Source: SUG2458 sp051872335
GTDB taxonomy: Bacteria; Bacillota_I; Bacilli_A; RFN20; CAG-826
NCBI GenBank assembly: GCA_051872335.1
Contig: JBJEDT010000018.1
Coordinates: forward strand, 1 to 36,536
DNA length: 36,536 nucleotides
Direction of reading: 5' to 3'
Part shown: in pieces, positions 33,347-36,536 of the stretch
Numbering within the stretch: position 1 is the first letter of the stretch
How the letters are laid out: each line of letters starts with the position of its first letter
The notes under the pieces: model-generated
Databases searched by the model: none
What the model saw: only the letters and a program-made list of their open reading frames with translations
What the model was told of the DNA's origin: nothing
Made by a program: the position numbers and the translations under genes

Positions 33347-34021
33347 TTATTTTCTCCTTTTATCTAATTTCTTTTCTAAGAATAAACCAAGTTCTTGAAT
33401 TACTTGAACTATTAAAACAATGGCTATTAAGATAATCCAAATTGTTGGTCCTTCTAAATAATGTAATGTGTTTTTTGTGTAATAACTATATGCAAGTGTA
33501 ATTAATCCACCTGCACTAAATGAATGGGCAAATGCTGTTAATCCAATAACATTAATTAAGGTAACAGCAACACCATTAATTAATGATGGCTTTGCTTCTA
33601 CTAAAAGAACTTTGGTAATTATTTGAAAATTACTTGCCCCCATAGATTTAGAAGCTTCAATAACTCCAGAATTAACTTCGTTTAATGAACTTTCGACAAG
33701 TCGAGAAACAAAACCAAAAGATGCAAATAAAATAGGAATAATCATTGTATACCACTCACCAGTAGCTCTAGAAAATATTGCTCTAGTTAAAGGCATTAAA
33801 ATAACGATTAAAAGTAAGCAAGGAATCGAACGCATAATGTTTACAAAAACACCAACAATAGTATTAATCCATTTGTTAGGCTTAATACCGTTTTTAGATG
33901 TCATGTTTAATATAACACCTAATGGGAATCCGATTAGATACGCTAGAACTGTTCCAATAATTGTCATTAATAAAGTTTCAATAGAACCATCAATAATACT
34001 TGTTACTAATTCTCCTGGCAT
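33347..34021 (-). CDS. metI: Methionine ABC transporter permease
   Basis: A 224-residue membrane protein with five or six helices (about 18-40, 52-75, 88-110, 145-165, 190-215). The cytoplasmic EAA-like loop around VIEASKSMGASNFQIITKVL (about 133-152) is the site that contacts the ATPase. The pattern ETLLMTIIGTVLAYLIGFPLG at the N-terminus is characteristic of MetI. Its ATG follows the metN stop directly (TAGATG), so the two are translationally coupled. It forms a homodimeric pore with MetN. Confidence 0.93.
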   Translation of the reverse strand: MPGELVTSIIDGSIETLLMTIIGTVLAYLIGFPLGVILNMTSKNGIKPNKWINTIVGVFVNIMRSIPCLLLIVILMPLTRAIFSRATGEWYTMIIPILFASFGFVSRLVESSLNEVNSGVIEASKSMGASNFQIITKVLLVEAKPSLINGVAVTLINVIGLTAFAHSFSAGGLITLAYSYYTKNTLHYLEGPTIWIILIAIVLIVQVIQELGLFLEKKLDKRRK

Positions 34022-35002
34022 CTAAATCACCTCCTCGAAATCAATGTTTTTAAGTTCTAAATATTTTTCTAGTTTTTTGACATCAGTTTTTTTCTGAGGT
34101 AATTTAATTAAAACTTGTCCATACACTTTATCATCAATAACTTTAGTATCGGCATAAACAATAGAAACTAAAATTCCACATTGATTAACAATATTAGCAA
34201 TTAATGGTTCATCTAAATTTCCATTAAATTTGATACGCAACATTTTACGATCATCAAGTAAAGTTTTAATATGATTGGAATAAACTAGACTTTTTGTAAT
34301 TTCTGTTTTAGGACTTAAAAAGACATCACTCATTTCACCATTTTCAATAATCTTAGAATTTGATAAAATGGCAACTTTATTACATATCTCCTCAATAACA
34401 TTAATTTGATGAGAAATCATAATAATAGTTAAACCTAACTCCTTATTAAGTTTTTTTAATAATTCTAAAATTGAAGATGTGGTTTCTGGATCTAATGCGG
34501 AAGTCGCTTCATCACATAGTAAGACTTCCGGATTTAAAACTAGTGTACGAGCAATTGCTACACGCTGAGCTTGACCTCCTGAAAGTTGACTAGGATAAGC
34601 ATTTGCTTTTTCTTCTAAACCAACTTTTTTCAAAGCTTCTAAAGCAAGTTCTCTTCTTATAGTTTTATCCTTTACTTTACAAATTTTTAAAGCAAATTCA
34701 ACATTTTGAATAACACTTAATTGTTGAAGTAAATTAAATGATTGGAAAATCATTCCTATCTTTCTTTGGTGTTCTCTTTTAACTTTCACACTAGCAGAAG
34801 ATAATACTTCACCATTAAATAAAATTTCACCTTCATCATAATCTTCTAACCCATTTATACATCTAATAAGCGTAGATTTTCCAGCTCCTGATAATCCAAG
34901 AATTCCATAAATATCTCCTTCTTCAATTGTCAAAGAAACATCATCTAAAATCTTATTATTGTCAAATGATTTCGATAAATGACTAATTTTGATTTTTTCC
35001 AT
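34022..35002 (-). CDS. metN: Methionine ABC transporter ATP-binding protein with NIL domain
   Basis: A 326-residue ATPase. Walker A GLSGAGKS (about 36-43), signature LSGGQAQ (about 138-144), Walker B VLLCDEATSALDPE (about 158-171), H-loop His about 195. The C-terminal NIL domain (about 255-325) binds cytoplasmic methionine and inhibits transport, so MetN senses product. ATG 35002 is chosen because GGAGG sits six bases upstream; the in-frame ATG at 35026 lies in the T-box terminator region. First gene of metN-metI-metQ and directly downstream of the Met T-box. Confidence 0.95.
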   Translation of the reverse strand: MEKIKISHLSKSFDNNKILDDVSLTIEEGDIYGILGLSGAGKSTLIRCINGLEDYDEGEILFNGEVLSSASVKVKREHQRKIGMIFQSFNLLQQLSVIQNVEFALKICKVKDKTIRRELALEALKKVGLEEKANAYPSQLSGGQAQRVAIARTLVLNPEVLLCDEATSALDPETTSSILELLKKLNKELGLTIIMISHQINVIEEICNKVAILSNSKIIENGEMSDVFLSPKTEITKSLVYSNHIKTLLDDRKMLRIKFNGNLDEPLIANIVNQCGILVSIVYADTKVIDDKVYGQVLIKLPQKKTDVKKLEKYLELKNIDFEEVI

Positions 35003-35028
35003 TGCTTCCTCCCTACTTCTATACAATA

Positions 35029-35062
35029 AATAAAAAACCTCGCCCTACTAAAGGACGAGGTT
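35029..35062 (-). terminator. T-box intrinsic terminator hairpin
   Basis: Minus-strand stem AACCTCGTCC / GGGCGAGGTT (35053-35062 and 35036-35045), 7-base loop, followed by TTTTTTATTT. It competes with the antiterminator formed with the T-box sequence at about 35064-35080. Confidence 0.9.
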
Positions 35063-35302
35063 ATCGTGATACCACCTTTATTCACCTAACTTTCACAAGT
35101 TAAGCCTCATTAAGTACGCTTGAAAATAAAACAAGTTATACTCTATTGCTATAACGGGCAATCCCGAATATCCCTACTATTTTTCAAGATATCTGCTTAA
35201 AGGCCATGTTCATTTATTTATCAATACTTGCTTTCACCTAACCAAGTTCTCTATAAATTGAATCGATAAATTACTCTTCCTTATCAACGCATTTATTGTA
35301 TG
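35029..35302 (-). ncRNA. Methionine T-box leader of metNIQ
   Basis: The minus-strand leader has the T-box features in order: Stem I base and GAAGAGTA internal loop (about 35265-35280), the AGAGAACTTGGTTAGGTG distal-loop consensus (about 35238-35255), AACATGG in the specifier position (about 35201-35207) giving an ATG methionine codon, the T-box AAGGTGGTATCACG (about 35065-35078) and the terminator. Uncharged tRNA-Met should stabilise the antiterminator and allow metNIQ expression. The specifier matches the transporter's substrate. Confidence 0.92.
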
Positions 35303-35307
35303 CACTT

Positions 35308-35336
35308 ATATTAGAATAATTAAAAATAGTTGTCAA
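35308..35336 (-). promoter_or_regulatory. Promoter of the T-box/metNIQ transcript
   Basis: Minus strand: TTGACA (35331-35336), 17-base spacer, TAATAT (35308-35313). The start point should be near 35301, just before Stem I. Confidence 0.85.
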
Positions 35337-35375
35337 GAATTAAATTTTTATTTTCAAAAGGCTACATAATTCTAA

Positions 35376-35885
35376 TTATTCTATAACTTCAATACATTTT
35401 TCATCATATTGATCTCTAGGTTCTTTTTCTTCATTTGGATACCCAATGTAAATAATATTTAAAGGAATACATTTATCATCTAACTCTAATAATTTAGATA
35501 AATTTTGTTCTGCTCTTTTTTGAGGATGCACTCCACACCATAAAGATCCTAATCCTAAATCAGTAGCTTGTAACAAAATATTTTCAGTTGCTGCACTACA
35601 ATCTTGAATCCAATAAGACGATAGTTGCATTGGCAAAGCTTTTCTTAAGTCTCCACAAACTACAATTGCAAGTGGTGCATTATAACTAGAAAAACGAGTA
35701 ACTTTTTTTAATTCACTTAATTTATGTTCATTTGTAATAACATAAAATTTCCAAGGCTTTTTATTGCAAGCACTAGGTCCTGACATTGCAGCATGTAATA
35801 ATAAATCAATATATTCTTTAGAAATTTTTTCATTTTTAAATGATCTGATACTTCTTCTTTTTTGAAATACTTCTTTAACTTCCAT
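35376..35885 (-). CDS. Nitroreductase-family flavoprotein
   Basis: A 169-residue FMN-dependent oxidoreductase. KRRSIRSFKNEKIS (9-22) is the N-terminal FMN-phosphate motif, AAMSGPSACNKKPWKFYVIT (32-51) the second FMN-contact block, and QDCSAATENILLQATDLGLGSLWCGVHP (94-121) the conserved dimer-interface helix. It is short for the family (about 170-220), a compact subfamily. It reduces nitro compounds or quinone-like substrates with NAD(P)H; natural substrate unknown. AAGGAG precedes ATG 35885. It follows the truncated membrane protein gene by 11 bases, so the two are likely co-transcribed. Confidence 0.9.
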   Translation of the reverse strand: MEVKEVFQKRRSIRSFKNEKISKEYIDLLLHAAMSGPSACNKKPWKFYVITNEHKLSELKKVTRFSSYNAPLAIVVCGDLRKALPMQLSSYWIQDCSAATENILLQATDLGLGSLWCGVHPQKRAEQNLSKLLELDDKCIPLNIIYIGYPNEEKEPRDQYDEKCIEVIE

Positions 35886-35896
35886 ACTTTTCTCCT

Positions 35897-36484
35897 TTAT
35901 TTATTTTTTGTATTCTTTTTTGCTGTTGTTGCTTTCTTTTCTTTACTAACACGCTTTTTATAAAAAGTAACGTTCTCTAATTTTCTAAAAGTTCTACGAT
36001 AATAAGATTTACGTTCTCTATCTTCAACAAGTAATATTGTCATTGCTTCCCAAATGACAACTGTAGTAGCAATATCTAAAAGATAAGAAACAATATCCTT
36101 AAATATAGATTCAACTTTCCATAATGAAGTAATAAGGAGAGTTACAATTAAAAGTAATACACCACCAACAACTAAACCATAAGCAAGACGATTTTTAGAA
36201 AAAGAATTATGTTCGCTATGTTTGAATTCTAAAGCCATATTCTTTGAGAAAATATCATTTAATTCTTCTAATGTATAACCTTCTAAGTCCTCAAAATATA
36301 TGTTCAAATTTACTTTATAATTAACAGGTGTATAATCAATAGCACAAGAAATCCATTCATTAAAATCATCGGATAACATAGGGATTTTAGTAATACAATT
36401 AGTATCAAATATTTCAGAAGGAGATTTAAATTCTAAAATAAAATTAGCTTCTCTATTCTTCTTATCTAAATCAAAGAAATGATC
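35897..36484 (-). CDS. 5'-truncated membrane protein interrupted by the right terminal repeat
   Basis: The first available ATG is at 36379 (160 residues), but the same frame is open for 34 further codons up to the terminal repeat, with no ATG, GTG or TTG in them and protein-like composition (for example REANFILEFKSPSE). It meets a stop three codons inside the repeat (36491-36493). The true start therefore lies beyond the repeat junction. The visible part has a soluble N-terminal segment, two membrane helices (about 66-86 and 92-115 from the internal ATG) and a basic tail ending TAKKNTKNK. No family recognised. AAAGAAATT-type weak ribosome context at ATG 36379 argues against a start there. Confidence 0.65.
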   Translation of the reverse strand, partial: DHFFDLDKKNREANFILEFKSPSEIFDTNCITKIPMLSDDFNEWISCAIDYTPVNYKVNLNIYFEDLEGYTLEELNDIFSKNMALEFKHSEHNSFSKNRLAYGLVVGGVLLLIVTLLITSLWKVESIFKDIVSYLLDIATTVVIWEAMTILLVEDRERKSYYRRTFRKLENVTFYKKRVSKEKKATTAKKNTKNK

Positions 36485-36536
36485 CTTGTATTATAAAATT
36501 ACTCAAAGATATGAATAACTTTATAACTTTTCCTTT
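36484..36536. repeat. Right copy of the 53-bp terminal inverted repeat
   Basis: Exact reverse complement of 1-53. This copy falls inside an open reading frame and closes it, in contrast to the left copy, which supplies a ribosome site to an intact gene. Confidence 0.9.

Noticed and set aside
1..36536. Window as a complete linear phage or plasmid because of its inverted terminal repeats
   Set aside because: The content is housekeeping (purA, purB, pyrG, gap, pfl, clpB, metNIQ) with no replication, capsid or partition genes.

Overview
The window is AT-rich DNA that reads as the chromosome of a low-GC Gram-positive (Firmicutes/Bacillota or Mollicutes-like), fermentative, probably anaerobic bacterium. 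The evidence is AGGAGG-type ribosome sites before nearly every gene, a CIRCE heat-shock operator, a methionine T-box leader, a cre-like site, a pyruvate formate-lyase operon, and clostridial-type PurA/PurB. I saw no phage, plasmid, IS, CRISPR or rRNA/tRNA genes.

Layout. 1-1683 (+): a small PII-like protein coupled to a CPA2-type cation/proton antiporter. 1695-6706 (-): a SHOCT-like membrane protein, a MacB/FtsX-type ABC transporter (permease plus ATPase) and a LysR regulator. 6831-11160 (+): purA-purB-pyrG, divergent from lysR across a region with an ATAC-N7-GTAT palindrome. 11357-14268 (+): a TIR-domain protein with about twelve BspA-type leucine-rich repeats, followed 11 nt later by a NhaD/ArsB-like transporter. 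14314-17992: a GNAT acetyltransferase (-), then a HAD phosphatase, an MFS sugar-type symporter and a glycerophosphodiesterase (+). 18059-20853 (-): an AAA/DUF4143 ATPase with 33-bp tandem repeats upstream of its promoter, and a DUF2130 coiled-coil protein. 21021-23123 (+): an N-domain-less ClpB under a promoter overlapping CIRCE. 23172-27816 (-): pflA, a detached glycyl-radical domain, an 80-aa Cys-containing paralogue of that domain, the PFL catalytic body, and gap. 27997-32366 (-): an unrecognised 500-aa repeat protein, a PTS_EIIC_2-like permease, a membrane protein and a helical protein. 32490-35302 (-): metQ, metI, metN and their Met T-box. 35376-36484 (-): a nitroreductase and a 5'-truncated membrane protein.

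How the genes fit together. GAPDH feeds pyruvate to PFL, which PflA activates. PurA/PurB make AMP from IMP and PyrG makes CTP. MetNIQ imports methionine when charged tRNA-Met is low. Almost every converging or ending transcript has a clear hairpin terminator, often shared between opposite strands.

Most notable points: (1) pyruvate formate-lyase is encoded as separate polypeptides, the catalytic body ending where the glycyl-radical domain should begin, with a third small paralogue that has cysteines instead of the radical motif lying between them; (2) a cytoplasmic TIR-LRR protein keeps the predicted NADase glutamate and may be co-transcribed with a transporter; (3) the two ends of the window are a perfect 53-bp inverted repeat, and the right copy interrupts a reading frame, so it is either an invertible or repeated junction or an assembly fold-back.
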